Source: Rhizoctonia solani
Taxonomy: Eukaryota; Basidiomycota; Agaricomycetes; Cantharellales; Ceratobasidiaceae
Direction: 5' to 3'
DNA: 64,000 nt
Assembly: GCF_016906535.1 (NCBI RefSeq)
Contig: NC_057385.1
Location: 1,736,001-1,800,000 of the forward strand
This document shows, one piece after another, positions 1-12,470 of this stretch. The stretch's first letter is position 1. Each line of letters begins with the position of its first letter. A program made the translations under genes and the position numbers. The notes under the pieces were generated by a model that worked only from the letters and a program-made list of their open reading frames with translations, was not told where the DNA came from and made no database searches.

Positions 1-269
1 GTTTCTTTTCTGGTCCGAACGGTTCTCTCCGTGGCCAATGACCATCTGCTTTCTTCTCAAGAAACCGAAGTCTATAGCCTAGGGAGGCGCTTCCAGCATG
101 TCGAGGTTTGCCGGCGGGTGAATGGAAATCTGCCACCTGGAAAGTCTTGTCTTCTATCTCTCCGATCCCCCAGTCTCAAAATGAAGACGGTGCTTCGCGC
201 GCTCTACTCGCTCCGGCGCGCCCGGGGACACTGGCTAGCCCTGATTTCAACCCTCAGGATGCTTCATAA
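1..269 (+). CDS. 3' end of an unrecognised gene entering from the left edge (partial)
   Basis: An open frame from about position 80 to the TAA at 267-269 encodes a polar, Pro/Ser/Ala-rich tail ending in FNPQDAS. It follows a good acceptor (TCTATAG, ending about 79), so it looks like the last exon of a plus-strand gene whose body lies left of the window. A preceding exon in positions 1-60 is possible but its frame cannot be settled. No domain is recognisable. The longer open frame in another phase (31-285) has a less natural composition and I treat it as a shadow. Moderate to low confidence, because only about 60 residues are visible. Confidence 0.35.
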
Positions 270-2333
270 TCTTTGTTCTGTGTAATCAGAAGAAGTAAGA
301 ACGAATACATAGACATCATCATATCCTCCGCGAGTGGATTATACATACATTGGTTTACATTGCATGTGCGTGATGTTATGCGCTCCGTTCCCTCGGTTAG
401 TGGTATACAAATTAGGCTTCAATTTGCGCCATGACAACCCTACAGGAGCCAAGTGACTCGTGGTAGACGTATTCCTGGGCAACAATGAAAGCAATCAATT
501 GTGCCAATCGAAACACTCATCAAACCGTGCGTACGGGTGACAACGCCAGCCAAATGAAGCTTGGTCTTATAAATTAGACAAAGTTACTTTCTGTGCTATT
601 TCGGGATATCATATTCCCCCGGATTACGCACAGTTTATACAAGGTCCGATACAACAGTAACCCAACCTCGGTGTGAGAGCGAACAGCTAGGTGCCATTGA
701 TTCATCTCAGAACTCTATTATATGTAGTCATAAAATACCACTGTGCACCCGGTGCGGTTACCCGATTAACCCGAGCCCCGGTCAACGTGAAATCGACTTG
801 CGGGGAACAGTAATGACCTTTAGGCAAGATTGATCCACGCATCATCAGAAGGGGCCAGGAAGAGTAAACTGGTTCTTTTCCACACAGCTTTGGGTTACCA
901 TCAACTAGCATCTAGCTAAGTCTAGCTTTGTCCCGTCCAAACAGTTCAGATCTAATTTGCCGGAAGATCCTCGCAAATACTGTGTTATACACTGTCGGTT
1001 AGGATAGGGGGAGGTGCGAGCTTATAAGATAAAGTAGATCTCGAGGCCGAAGGACCGAGGCTGGGGCAGTGAGACCAAGCACTGCTTGCATATCACGGTA
1101 CGACGAGCGCGCGTAGGATGACATAGGTATTCGCGCATATATACTTCCGTACCTGTTTGCAAGCTTAAACAAGTCGACACGCCACCGCACAGCATTCCTC
1201 CAGACCGGGCGCTGATCGGGGTCATCAATTTTTTCCTTGGGGAGACCACGATACTTCGAGTAGGTCTATTCCAATGCAAGTCAAAGGGTCAAAATGTAAA
1301 AGTTGTTCGAACCTATGAACGTATCAAGACGATATGCGCGCGTAGCGCCTGAAGCGCCTGAAGCCAATTCTAACCGGTGACTCATCGTTAGATCAGTAAC
1401 AAGGGATCATCAGGGTCTGGCATTCATGAATCGTAACTATATTTGACTGGGTTGGATTGCTTTTCGGAGCCGTGCCGGACCGGAATTGGAACAAAGTCTA
1501 AGTATAAGCCATACAAATCTTGGTCACACGACGTAGTTGTGGGGAGCCAATAACCTGAAAAAGTAGTCAGTGGCATTCATGTGCGCTCGCCAATGAAGGC
1601 CTGCGACTCAAATTTACACGAAATGGGAGATCGACGGGTTGGTCAGCATCTACCTTCAGTGCCACCACGTGTCAGAATGTTGTATCAGGCACGGTACCCA
1701 AAATTCAGGGAGGCAAGAGAGCCACAAAACTGGAACAAACGGAGTCTGGTCGCGTTGCCTGCTCGTCAGAGCCGGCCAAAGCTGTTGAGCTTAAGTAGTT
1801 ATGCCAACATAAATAGATGCCTGAAACATCAGGGATGAAATGGGGATAGTGCGGATCAAGATTATGCGGGGATTTGCGGTTGGCTGCTTCTCGTCAATTG
1901 CTTCGAGCGACGGCATGAGCGCGTGGATGAAGGAAGGCTGTGCCAGAGCGCGTTCGGCAGACCAAAGTCGGCGAGTTGAGTACCGTACCGTCGTTTCGTT
2001 ACCGAATGTACATTCGGCCCAGCCTAAGGACAACGGCCTGCCGCTTCCGGCCACCGTAAATACTGATCATCCTGGGCGTTCCGTTCCTCCCGCATCTTGC
2101 CCCCGCTTTTTTTTTGCTCGTTGGCCGCTGGCGATGGACTTGAGCGTCATTGTTTAACTTAGCATTTTCAAGTCGCGGTTGTAACTCTTGTACCGCACGC
2201 ACGCCCTTGTGCCTTTTCGCTATTTTCTTTATTTCGCCTCCCATTTGTAGCCTCACCGTATTTCTCGCGTTCCGTTGCACTTTCCCTTCACCCTTGTCGT
2301 TGTCGTTGTCCTTGCAAGTACCTTGATCTGCGA
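270..2333. other. Gene-poor stretch, about 2 kb
   Basis: I see no convincing gene here. Short open frames on both strands (for example 1581-1838 and 1840-2157 plus, 1999-2607 minus) have unnatural composition, no splice-site support and no family resemblance. The final 200 bp are pyrimidine-rich (repeated CTTGTCGTTGT-like stretches around 2285-2315), as expected for the promoter and 5' leader of the gene starting at 2334. Confidence 0.5.
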
Positions 2334-4953
2334 ATGGACTGTGATCCATCTGGCAGCGGACGCCGTGACCCAACACCACCATCGTACCATACGCCACCAC
2401 AGGTCTCACCTTATTCAGTCGAGATGGAAGATCCTTCAAGCTATCCCTTCCCAAGTTCACACTTTGCTCAGCCCAACTACCCGTCTGTCCACCCTCAGAT
2501 GTGGTCCCAGGCTCAACTTCAGCAATTTCAGCTCGCCGGCCGTGCGCGAGATGATCGCCAGTATTTGACTGAAGATCAACGTCGGGAGCTTGACATCCGT
2601 GCCGCAATGAACGGTCAGTATACAGGAGTTCCCTATGGTGCGTATTCCGCCGGTTTCAGCTCGCCCCCGGTTGCTCATCCTCGTACTTTCACAGACTCGT
2701 CGCCCCAGAATTTGGCCGATTTTTTCAACCCCACGGTCGGCCCGCATTTCCATCCTGGTCCGACAGTTCCTTCCGATCGCCCCCAGACTTTCAATCCCAG
2801 CCAGTATGAAGGTCGTCCAGATCCATATGTTCCTGCCAGTTACTACAGCTCGGTCCCTTTCCCGCCAAATCTGTTACCATTCGGTGTTCCAGCCTATCCC
2901 TCTTACGGTGGTGTCCCATACTTTCAGTCTGTACCTTCTCAACGGAGGCCGGCGGATGACGACGGTGCATCGATCGATGCACCTACTGCCGAATCCGTCG
3001 AAAACGTAGGCAATTGGCTCCAAGCCGGTCCGTTCCCTCCACTTCCAGATGATCCAGCTCTGCAAGGACACGAACCACCCCAGGCGTCTACTAGCTCTAG
3101 CGCGAGCTCAGATGTGTATGTTGCAGGTACCGCCGGCCCTCTCGCTCGAGTCCCCCCACATCCTTGCCTCCCGTACGCCCTGGTGCACGCAAGAACAAAC
3201 GATACATAGTTCAGCGGGATTTTTCGTGCCGACATTGTGCGGACCAAATGGGCACTTTGCTATTGCGGGGTACACGCGATGAATTGGATGTTCGACATGA
3301 GTTCGTATACGAATGCAACAAGCACTCTTCCACCCCACCCCCAACCACCCTGGGTCGAAAACGGACGCGTCAGCCCGAAGATATCCGGCTTGCCTGTGTT
3401 TGCGACGTTTGTGGTCGAACAAGGGGCCGGGGAGGAATAATTCCTAAAGACCAGGGACAAATGATTGGATTTGCCGTTGAGGTGGTTTGTAAGACCTGCT
3501 TCCAGAGGTATCAGCGGTGCAGTGATTGCGGCGGCGGATCAGGCAGGGTCATGGTTGGCAAATGGAGATGCAAAGGTAAAATCATATGCGCCAACAATTC
3601 GGTTATTGGTATTCATGTGACTTGACAGAGCTATTTGAGAAAGGCCGTAAGACCTGCAAACTTCCTCACGCTCGGTAAGTGATATGATCACGCGCCCTTG
3701 CCTTAGATCTTCATCTCTAACGGGTCTATTCACTTCAGACTTGGCGGTGGTGAGGTCGAGATTGGAACTTGGCGGTCGATGAACTCAAGGATCATCCCGA
3801 GTTCGAACAGGTTTTTGGACAATGTAGGAAACTCTGGGAAGATCGTGTACTGGGTAAACTGGGTATCCCTGAGGTATGATGGATTTCTGACACGCGACCC
3901 CACTTGACTAAATGCGCATCCTTAGTTCCTGGAGCACGATAGCGATGAGCAATCTCGCACGTATGCCGATCTAGCAGGTATGCTCGAGCGTGGGTATCCG
4001 TTTGAGAAGACGCTGGATTATCAATTTGACGAAAACCGGCCTCACCGTCGATACGTCTCATTTGTGTGGCAACGTCTCCGTTCTCGTCGGGAAAAGCAAC
4101 CCTCAACTCCGACCCCAACGCGAAGCCCTTCAGAAGAATCGAATGATCCCTCGATGGTTCTTGCCCCTCACGTTCGTCGCACCCTGGACTTCAACGTTGA
4201 GGGTGCTACGGTTATTTCCATGTACTTGACCGACTGGGATATGCGGAGTGAGTATTGGGGTCCTAAATGTCGTTGATGGGATCAATTCGCTCATTATGTA
4301 TACCTTGCATTCATCAGCGGGAACTCTCTTCTTGGTGAGTTACTTTGGTCTTCTGACCGGATATCTATCGTGACTGATTCATATCGCTAGCACACTTCGC
4401 TCGCCTTCGACACTAACGATATCGATGACAAAGCTGTAATCTCACTCGGTGAAATGGTTCCCCGTATGCTTGCTGAGCGCGAAAAGTGGAACGCGGAGCA
4501 CCCCTCGGACCCAATCCCGACAGTAAGTACATACGTTCTCGTTCAAGATCGAGTCATAACAAAGTTCAACCCGGCAGCCCCGGCACGTGTGGAATACCTT
4601 CCAGAGTTCTAGCTCTCTGCTGACCGCTCGATGGACGGACCTCATGACCAAACGCGGCTTCGTCAACATCGAAGAGTACCTCAGTATTCACACGGACGTG
4701 GACCGTCAGGACTTCAACCCGCCCCCATATGGATTCCTATGGCAGATGAGTCAGTGCAGTCCCTGATTATTCTTCTTGTATCCTCACTCATACCGGTTGC
4801 TGCAGTCCGGATTGGCGCCCACTTGGGCCAATGCGTCCCGATGCTGTCACAATGTGCAAATTTATTGCCGAGGATCTCGATCCAGTGATTCTCGAACGTA
4901 TACGCCAAATTGAAATGACGAAGAAAGCAACCCGCAGAAAGCGCTCTACTTAG
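2334..4953 (+). CDS. Unknown protein with a disordered N-terminus and four CxxC pairs
   Basis: The first exon encodes about 260 residues rich in Pro, Ser, Tyr and Gln, probably disordered. A cysteine-rich segment follows with paired motifs CRHC, CDVC, CKTC and CSDC, suggesting a zinc-ribbon-like fold (inference). After introns at about 3575-3628 and 3675-3739, further exons encode an acidic/aromatic region with FEKTLDYQFDEN, VISMYLTDWDMRS and WTDLMTKRGF, ending at TAG 4951-4953 after a basic tail (KKATRRKRST). Introns also lie near 3881-3925, 4249-4318, 4335-4391, 4524-4577 and 4749-4804. Two places need a one-base correction: between 3116 and 3150 (no credible intron), and about 3770, where one extra G in ACTTGG restores IGTW-AVDELKDHPEF. 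I recognise no named family; a nuclear or regulatory role is only a guess. Confidence 0.7.
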
Positions 4954-5618
4954 ACGGAGGTTTTTTTCTCTCTTTTTATTCACTTCGATTTCCCTTCAAA
5001 AATTGGACTTTGAGCTCGAAGAGCCTTTTTTGCGTTTTTGATTTTTTTCGTTATCCCCTTTCAATTTCGGACTACTTGGACTAATTTTGGACTCTTGGTG
5101 GTTACCTCCGCTGACGCTTTCCTTACGACATTGTTCCTTACCCTACGGACATCATCTCTGACTACCACGGACACTCTTTTCACTGCACATCTTCACCACT
5201 CGCATGCATTCGTTCTCATTTTTTTCGCGTATTCTCGGACACTTACCTCGGACTAGTTCTTAATTCGGCTGCGTTTACTTGCAGCAGCGTGTATTGCTTA
5301 CTTACCACTCACTTCTGAACATTGTGAATGCTTGTAGTAGTACTACATTGATAACTTCTATTCGTTTAACATATCTCGCGTGAATTTACTGGCTAAAATT
5401 GAAACCAGGCCCATTTACACTTATATTTGGGCATGCTTGGTGCGAGACGCGATCCTGAGTTGCGCGCTTCCAATGGTTCTTGATTCTCATTTCTCAACCA
5501 CCGGACAACGGCAAGCTAACTCTCGGAGACGGTAACTTTTGCGGCCCAGTCGCACTTGGGATATTTACTTGACAAACGAAACAAAAAAAAGTGACGGAAC
5601 TGCTAATTCTTGGCCGAT
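4954..5618. other. Intergenic region
   Basis: The first about 300 bp are T-rich (runs at 4965-4980 and 5030-5050) and likely hold the 3' UTR and polyadenylation signals of the upstream gene. The remainder is the promoter of the acyltransferase gene starting at 5619. No other gene is visible. Confidence 0.5.
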
Positions 5619-8507
5619 ATGGCCTCGAGCTCTAAGACCGCGGTTAGTCCGCTCTGGCCGCATTACGCTGCCGCTGGCACAGTCGCCATCGCCGTCGTTC
5701 TGGGACTTTTACGTTACTTTTATTTGGTATGTACTTGATGGGTCTACTGTGTCGCGAGCGAAGCGCAAACCTATCACGATTCAGGGTGGCAGGACTCGAT
5801 TCGATGTGGTGCTCTCTTGAGTACTGGTCAATGGCTGGACACCAAGTTCCGAAACTGGCAGCCAGAGGGTACTGTACATTCAACTTTCGTTCCCTGAAAT
5901 ACGCGTATTGACCCTGCATTGACTAGGCTGCATGGTCCACCAGTACAAAACCAACGACGTTACTCATTGTTTAGCCAGCCAGCGCATTGTTTTTGCTGGA
6001 GACTCGATCACGCGTCAGCTATACTACTCGTTTGCACACGCTGCGGATCCGTCATTGCCAAACCGTGCCCCGAGTGATGGCGCAAAGCACAAGGATGCTA
6101 CCCTACGAACCAAGGGTGGAACCGAATTGCTATTCTATTGGGATCCCTTTCTTAACGGTACAAACTCCCTGGATTTACTCCAATCGAGCAACAGATTAGG
6201 AAGGCCAGCACTTGCAGTCTTTGGGTCCGGTCTTTGGTATCTACGTCACCGCGACTCTGGTGGAATTGCTGCTTGGGAAGCTATGATCGATAAAACCTAT
6301 TCCATCATATCCCAGAATGCCGATAACATTGCAGACCAGATTATTTGGCTACCCGTGGAGAACCCAGTGTCCTCGAAATTATCTTCTGAGAGATCAGCGA
6401 CTATCCACCCAGCGGACGTCGAGGCTATGAATTCAGACTTGGTTCACCGAGTGACTCCGCCTCCACCATCGTTTTCATTCACGTCGAGTATGTGGTTCCT
6501 TCGAAGCCTTCTAAGAGGAAAGTTCCGATTAGCCTACCAGTTGCATTTAACCTCATGCTTGACGATTCGCAAACCAAAGACGGTCTCCACTTTTCCGATC
6601 CTATTCTCAAGGCGCAAGCAAATTTGTTGCTGAACTTACGATGCAATGATCTACTCCCGAAACGGTTCCCGTTAGACAAAACATGCTGCAGTAGTTACCC
6701 AAGGCCTCCATTTTTGGAGCTGCTAGTTCTCTTCGTATTGTTAGCATGGGGCCCCTTGGCTCGGCTCGTTGCGAAGCATAATGGTACGTAGCATCTTCGC
6801 AGCAAGTACACGACGTTGACATTTGTTCTAGCTTCAGGAACAGTAGCTGCCTTTTTCCCAGCTGAAGACATTGTTATGCCCATGTTCATTTTCGGTGTTG
6901 CATGTTCGCTGCTATTCTTTGCTGATCGCACTGGTATATGGCTCAAAGAGCATAAACAATTCGATCCGTGGGCTTTTGGTGGACTTTCAGCCCTTGCGCT
7001 AGTTACTGGACTCGCCACTATGAAACGCGCCGACAAAGATCTTGGATTTCTCAACCGTGAACAAACAGACGAATGGAAAGGATGGATGCAACGTACGCAT
7101 ATTTACTGTAGACCGCGTTTCGCGAACTCATCACTTCTCAGTCGCTATCTTGATTTATCATTATTTTGGAGCATCTAAAATATCGGGAATTTACAATCCA
7201 ATTCGGGTGCTCGTTGCCGCCTATCTTTTCATGACTGGTTACGGGCATACCACGTTCTATCTCAAAAAGGCAGACTTTGGATTTTCACGCGTTGCTCAGA
7301 TTCTAGTGCGTCTGAACCTTCTAACGATCGCGCTCGCCTATGCTATGAACACCGGTCAGTGCGGTCAGATGTTCTGATAGTACTTTCTCTGATGGCTTCA
7401 TATTCATAGATTACATTAGTTATTACTTTGCACCGCTGGTTTCCTGGTGGTACCTAATAATATACTTCACGCTATTTGTTGGCGCGAAGTACAATGATCG
7501 GACAGCCTTTGTTCTGGCTAAGATAACCGTTTCGATGGCACTGCATACATGGTTCATGCATGAATCATGGATTCTGAAGGAGCTATTTGAGATACTGGAG
7601 GGCACATTCCAGATTGAATGGGTGGCTCGTGAATGGAACTTCCGTGTTACTCTGGACCAGTTTATTGTCTACGTAGGGATGCTTACCGCCATCGCCTTCC
7701 TCAAGATTCGCGAGATCCGACTGACTGATCATCCAAGTTGGCCCTTGGCCTCACGCTGTGCTATTGGAGCCTCTGTATTCAGTCTCTTCTGGTTCTTCTG
7801 GTTCGAGCTTACTCGTACGGATAAATTTGCCTACAATGCCTGGCATCCTTACGTCTCGGCTATCCCGGTACTCGCATTCGTGATTTTGCGCAACGCAAAC
7901 ACCGCCCTCAGGTCTTCTTCCTCGAGAGTCTTTGCTTTCATAGGGACTTGTTCCCTAGAGACTTTTATTATGCAATACCACTTTTGGCTGGCCGGAGACA
8001 CCAAAGGCGTTTTACTTGTCATTCCTGGCACAGCATGGCGGCCGCTGAATATGGTGATAACCACTGTCATGTTCATTTGGCTTAGGTGCGTGCTGTCACA
8101 ACAGTACAACATTATAATGCATTGAGCCTTTCTTTCATAGCCATAAAGTTGCCGAAGCCACTGGGGTACTGACGGCGTGGATCTGTGGCACACGGAAGAA
8201 GACACTGCCTACGTCTAATCCACCTGCAGCGAACAATGCTCAGCCTGAGTCTATTCCGCTCACTTCGGATATTGGGGATCAGGTGGCGTCAGGTGTGGAT
8301 CAGCCGAGGTCTGACGTAGACACCGAGCGGGGGAGCGGGCGCACGCCAGGTCGTTGGTTGGACAGGCTTGCTGATGGGCCTGCCGGTCCAACCAAATCCA
8401 ACTTTGGTAATGCGATACAACAATATATTCGGGGATTACCAGGGAAATTAGCTGCTTGTATGCTTGTGCTTTGGGCATTGAACCTTGCATGGCCGACAAA
8501 GCCATAA
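5619..8507 (+). CDS. Cas1p-type (CASD1-like) polytopic membrane O-acetyltransferase
   Basis: Likely transfers acetyl groups to glycans in the Golgi lumen; in fungi the family O-acetylates capsule or wall polysaccharide (family knowledge). The N-terminus starts MASSSKTAV and has a membrane segment at about residues 17-35. A lumenal SGNH/GDSL-like domain follows: [12 protein letters not shown], nucleophile Ser near residue 88, with the partner DGLH (DxxH) about 190 residues later. Then come roughly ten membrane helices containing [33 protein letters not shown] and others, and a last hydrophobic segment before PTKP. Introns: 5727-5792, 5869-5926, about 6784-6831, 7092-7139, 7355-7409 and 8086-8140. 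The frame is broken near 6465; one extra C in CCTCCACC would restore [13 protein letters not shown] lies beyond that break, so it matters for activity. Confidence 0.88.
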
Positions 8508-8684
8508 AATGGCCCTCCATTCAGAAAGAAGATTTCATTCGGTCGAAATAGGGTTTTGGATTTCGTGGTTTGTTGTAGAATCCCTTATTGACTAGATATA
8601 CCATGTGTACATACGCTTTTCAAGAGCTTGTCTCGAGATGCTCACTGATTAATCCATATTTGCGCTTGCGAGCCACGTTGGTAT

Positions 8685-10310
8685 TCAAGTATCCTTTTCT
8701 TTATTATTGTTACTGGTGAGAGATACAGTTCGCCCGGCTGTACATCGTTTCCGGTTAGGGTGTATGCTCGTCGATTGCTTCCCCCGCTCTCCCCTAGTTG
8801 ACATGTTTTCTGGACATGGCTGCACCCTCTTACCCAGCTTCGACTCCCTACGGCGAAGAGACCTAGCCGTTGCAGTAAACTTCCGGTTCTCTATCCCTTT
8901 GTTTCGGAGATACTCTAAATGGGATTGGGTAGGCAGAGCGCTCTGTCCAACCCAAGGCGCCTTGGGTTCCGACGGAGGCGACTGGGACTGTTTGCCACCA
9001 TCTGTGCGCGTCAAACTTTCTCGTTTGAGCATGTTATGCGCCAGGTCAAATTTCTCCTCGTCAATTGCATATCGTGCAATTATGCGGCGTACCGCACCGT
9101 TTTCCACCTGCGGGCCATACTTGGCTCGGAGCTCGAGTAGGGTGTGAAATGCGATAGGACCCCGATTGTGTCGTTTACGCAAGTTTTGAAGTAAAGCGCA
9201 GGTAAGACTTGGGTCAGGCGTAAGTCCCAGAGAGCGGTTGTGCTGAAGAAGAGAATCGAATAGTTGGTACTGCTCCATAAACAAGTGGGCGCTAGGGTGG
9301 CCCCGTGGAGGCCGGATAACATGGCACAAAATAGCCCGACAGTACCGAATATTGGCAGGAGTAGGGAATTCAAGAGACTCGAGTAGCTTCCTACAAAGTT
9401 GCAAAGCTTGTTCGTGGAGTCCGGTATTGACTAAGAGCCGCACAACATTGTATGCAATTCTAGGCGAGCGACTGATAACATCGACGGTGACCCCAGTGGG
9501 AAAAAGTTTCCAACACGATTCGCCATCATCATCGTATCCTCTACAGTTGTCTTCTTCGTGATATGAAATGCAAGAGCTCGGCAAAGATATCCAAGGGCGC
9601 TCGACTCACAGCCCCATCTATCCATAGTTTTTCGGCGAGCTGATGGCCTGTTCCCACCGTCGGGATTGTATATGCGCTCGCACTACAAGCTGCTCGTTCT
9701 CTTGTTCCAGACTGTCCCAGTCGCGCGAAGCTGAGATACAATCTGAGAAGAATATGGAACAGGAGCGACTCTGGACGCATGGGCGAGTAAAATGTTGTAC
9801 GACTCGGCAGATTGGAGGGTAGGATACTGGGTGTGGGTTACAATCAGTCGAGGAAGGGAAGCTGGCGGTTCGGTTGACTGAATTAGATAACGAAGGGCGT
9901 TGCAAAGTTCGTTCTGAGTGGCGGGAGCGGGAATAAGAATATACGGAGCGTCTATATCAGATGAAACTTCATGTATGAAGGGCGATTTTTTCGGAGGAGG
10001 CCGTGGGTTCGGACGTTCCACTTTGTCTTTTGGTACGCTTGCCGGCTTTAGTTTGCCCTGAGCACGAGCTGTGTTGCGCCTACCATGTGTTCGACCTAAG
10101 AGTGCCGAGTTTTCATGTAAGCAAAATGACAGCCAATTAATCAATACTCCACCAACCTCAGCATATCGAGACAGGCTTACGTTTCAGTCCCCGTTTCGTT
10201 GCGGTTGCATATCCCCGGGAGAATACAAGAAGAGAGGGATGAAAGGCTGGTTGAAAGAATGATACCGATGAATTTGGAAGTGGTGAGGGATATTGATTTG
10301 CTGCCTCTAA
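8685..10310 (-). CDS. PPR-like (pentatricopeptide) probable mitochondrial protein
   Basis: Reading the minus strand, an N-terminal segment FSRGYATATKRGLK with few acids resembles a mitochondrial targeting sequence. It joins across an intron (about 10093-10177) to RRTHGRRNTARAQ. Downstream are helical-pair segments typical of PPR proteins: ESYNILLAHASRV, IAYNVVRLLVNTGLHEQALQLCRKLL and PSLTCALLQNLRKRHNRGPIAFHTLLELR. The C-terminus is a basic low-complexity tail ending KEKDT. An intron or frame break lies between about 9540 and 9720, where no single frame stays open. No in-frame ATG was found upstream of FSRGYATATK, so the start is unresolved and may lie in a further exon. By family, PPR proteins bind organellar RNA; the target here cannot be told. 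Confidence 0.55.
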
Positions 10311-10346
10311 TATTAGAATGTTTCTAATGTCAATGAATAGGTCACC

Positions 10347-11265
10347 TCAAAACGCACCACAAAACCGCCTGATAGTTCCGCTCATAGCCGACCGGGGACG
10401 CGGGCGAATCTCTGAGACCGTTGCCAGCATCCATATAGTCCACAACTTCCAGAAAGACGGGCGAACAGGTGGTTTCTCTGTTTCTGCCATCCCAGTGTGG
10501 TCACCAACTTGCTTCCCCAGCGATGGATCTGTGTACTGGTCGAGAGCATCCTACGGCTCGAAGGTACGACAACCGGTTCCTTGAAGCGCGCGAGAATAAT
10601 TTTGACGGTGACTCCAGCGGCGTTTCATACCTGACCGCTGAGCCAGCACTGGGATTAACGGAAGTCTCCATGTCGGTAGACGATGCTGATGCTTCAAAGT
10701 TGTGTTCGGCAGGCTCAGGAAGTGTTTTAAACCGTTCGATATTATCTTCGTGTGAGTAGAATGTTTAGTGATAGATTTGACTTGGATATTATTTACTTAC
10801 CTTTGGCGGCAGCCATCCATCGGTGAAACGTATGCGCCGCAGGCTCCATCGCAACCTTTGCCTCAAAAGATGACGTACTAACGAATGAAGAGGCGTTCCC
10901 GATGCAATCCGAGAATAGCTCTTTTTGCTTGCTAAGTTTGGCCGTCTGTCGATGTGTGCGAGTTGTAGAGGGGCCAGCCGTCTGCTTACTCTCGTCCGTT
11001 GAAACATTTCCCGACTCGATGAGGTTAGAAGGCGGGGGAGAGCGGGAAGTGGGTTGACATAGGGCGATGTGTGGGTCGACTGAAGCCCGGGCCAAGTCGG
11101 GAACGAAGTCTGAGAGTCTTGTGCTTGCGACTGAGCTGGGCTCCCGAAGCGTTCAGCAAACGATGATTGGGTGTCCGATCGCCCTTTCCTCGAGATTTCG
11201 AGCTGATGGATGCAGCGAACATTCGGTGGTAGAAAATGGGGGTACGATGCGCATACTGCATCCAT
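10347..11265 (-). CDS. Unrecognised protein with a hydrophobic segment near its C-terminus
   Basis: Likely start at 11265 (MDAVCASYPHF). The body is Ser/Thr/Gln-rich with SSFAERFGSPAQSQAQ, then a more structured part (KLSKQKELFSDCIGNASS, AHTFHRWMAAAK) ending at a donor near 10802. Further exons hold DNIERFKTLPEPAEHNFEAS and PPVRPSFWKLWTIWMLATV, the last with a short hydrophobic stretch about 30 residues before the TGA at 10347-10349. A one-base break near 11105 is needed to join the two halves of the first exon. An intron at about 10562-10644 is likely, but its exact donor is uncertain. Family unknown. Ends about 40 bp before the presumed 5' region of the PPR-like gene on the same strand. Confidence 0.5.
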
Positions 11266-11426
11266 GAGCTAGCCCGGTCTTATAGATCGAGAAAGTTGCA
11301 ATTGTAGAGGTGAACAAATTAAGCGCTAAGCGCTTGAGGCGTATCTGTCTACATTGGAAATACATTTTGAAGACTGCATCGACCACCCACACATTAACCA
11401 CTACACCTTCACTATTAAACATTGTC

Positions 11427-12338
11427 ATGGCCCCTGTAACAAAGCGAGCTCGTAATGAAACCAAAGGCAAAATAAAAACCAAAGGCAACTCTGATTCGGA
11501 AGATTCATCTCCACAAGAGGATTTGGTAGAGCCTCAAGTGACGAAGACTCATTGAACCAGAGCGATGAAGATGAGGACGAGGATGTTAGCGGGAACAGCT
11601 CGACGGATACCGAAACAGAAATAAGCCGAGCCCGTAACACCAAATCGAAGAAAACCTTGAGTGAGTGTATTGCTACCAGTTCTATGGCCTAAACTTTGAG
11701 ACCTTGACCAGAACGAAAGCACCGGGCTACGTCCCCCACCGCATTTGGTGGCACATTGGAAGCCCTGCTGGCTACATCCGTTCCCAGTAATATACAGCCT
11801 GGAGCACCTCTTGCATTGAAGCCAAGCATTGCAAGGAAAAAGAATGATGAGAAACTAGAGCTAAAAGCCAAGCGTATTCTCGAGTCTGAGAAGAAAGAGA
11901 GAGAGGAAAAGGGAAGGGTGCAAGATGTCATAGGGGGGTGGGATAACCAAAACGAAAGGTCGCTTCGCAAAGTAGCTCAGCGCGGAGGTATTTACTATTC
12001 GTGGTTTCGTTCTCTCTCGCTTGCTCATCTACTTTCTCGCCCAGTTGTGCATTTATTCAACGCAATACAGCAGGCCCAATCAGCCTCAGCTGCAACACTG
12101 GAAGAGAACAAAAAGCTCCGTGGCTCTGGGAAGCCTACACTCCCAGCACCAAGTCCCCACGAAATTGGGAGAAACAAACCCGGGAACAAAAACAAAAACA
12201 AAGCTATAGGAAAGGATGCAGGTAAGTTGTATTAACTATTTCACGGATCAAGACAACTCATTGTTCTTAGCTGGTGGTCTCGATAAAAATAGTTTCTTAG
12301 ACGCGATTCGCTCTGGTGGTGTTGTACGACAATCATAA
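11427..12338 (+). CDS. RRP15: RRP15-like ribosomal RNA processing protein
   Basis: Nucleolar protein needed for 60S subunit maturation (pre-rRNA processing) in yeast. Order: a basic start (MAPVTKRARNETKGKIK), an acidic Ser/Asp/Glu stretch (DEDSLNQSDEDEDED), then the conserved Rrp15 core: TSPTAFGGTLEALLATSVPS, a helical LELKAKRILESEKKEREEKG, and NERSLRKVAQRGVVHLFNAI, ending GGLDKNSFLDAIRSGGV. Introns lie at about 11661-11711, 11988-12044 and 12222-12270. Near 11520 the frame changes between SPQE and GFGRASSDEDS; one extra G in AAGAGGATTT would fix it, so I take it as a sequence error. Family assignment is firm from the core motifs. Confidence 0.87.
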
Positions 12339-12470
12339 AAATCTACGGGCTGGCACTTGAATCGTTTTATACCCATTTGTACACCATATTAATAACAATG
12401 AATCCACTTGATATACACAGCACGTCTACATTATGAAGCATACAACCCACTACCAACCCAATCACTACGC

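Noticed and set aside
1999..2607. 202-codon open frame on the minus strand
   Set aside because: It overlaps the start of the 2334 gene antisense, has atypical composition (many Gly/Arg/Gln) and no splice signals or family resemblance.
5200..5260. Open frame with repeated hydrophobic residues (72 codons at 5038-5256)
   Set aside because: Lies in a T-rich 3' UTR/promoter region, which makes Phe/Leu/Ser-rich shadows; no start context or relative.
9683..10144. Start of the PPR-like gene at an apparent M (10144)
   Set aside because: The codon there is not ATG; splicing to the upstream presequence exon (FSRGYATATK) is better supported.
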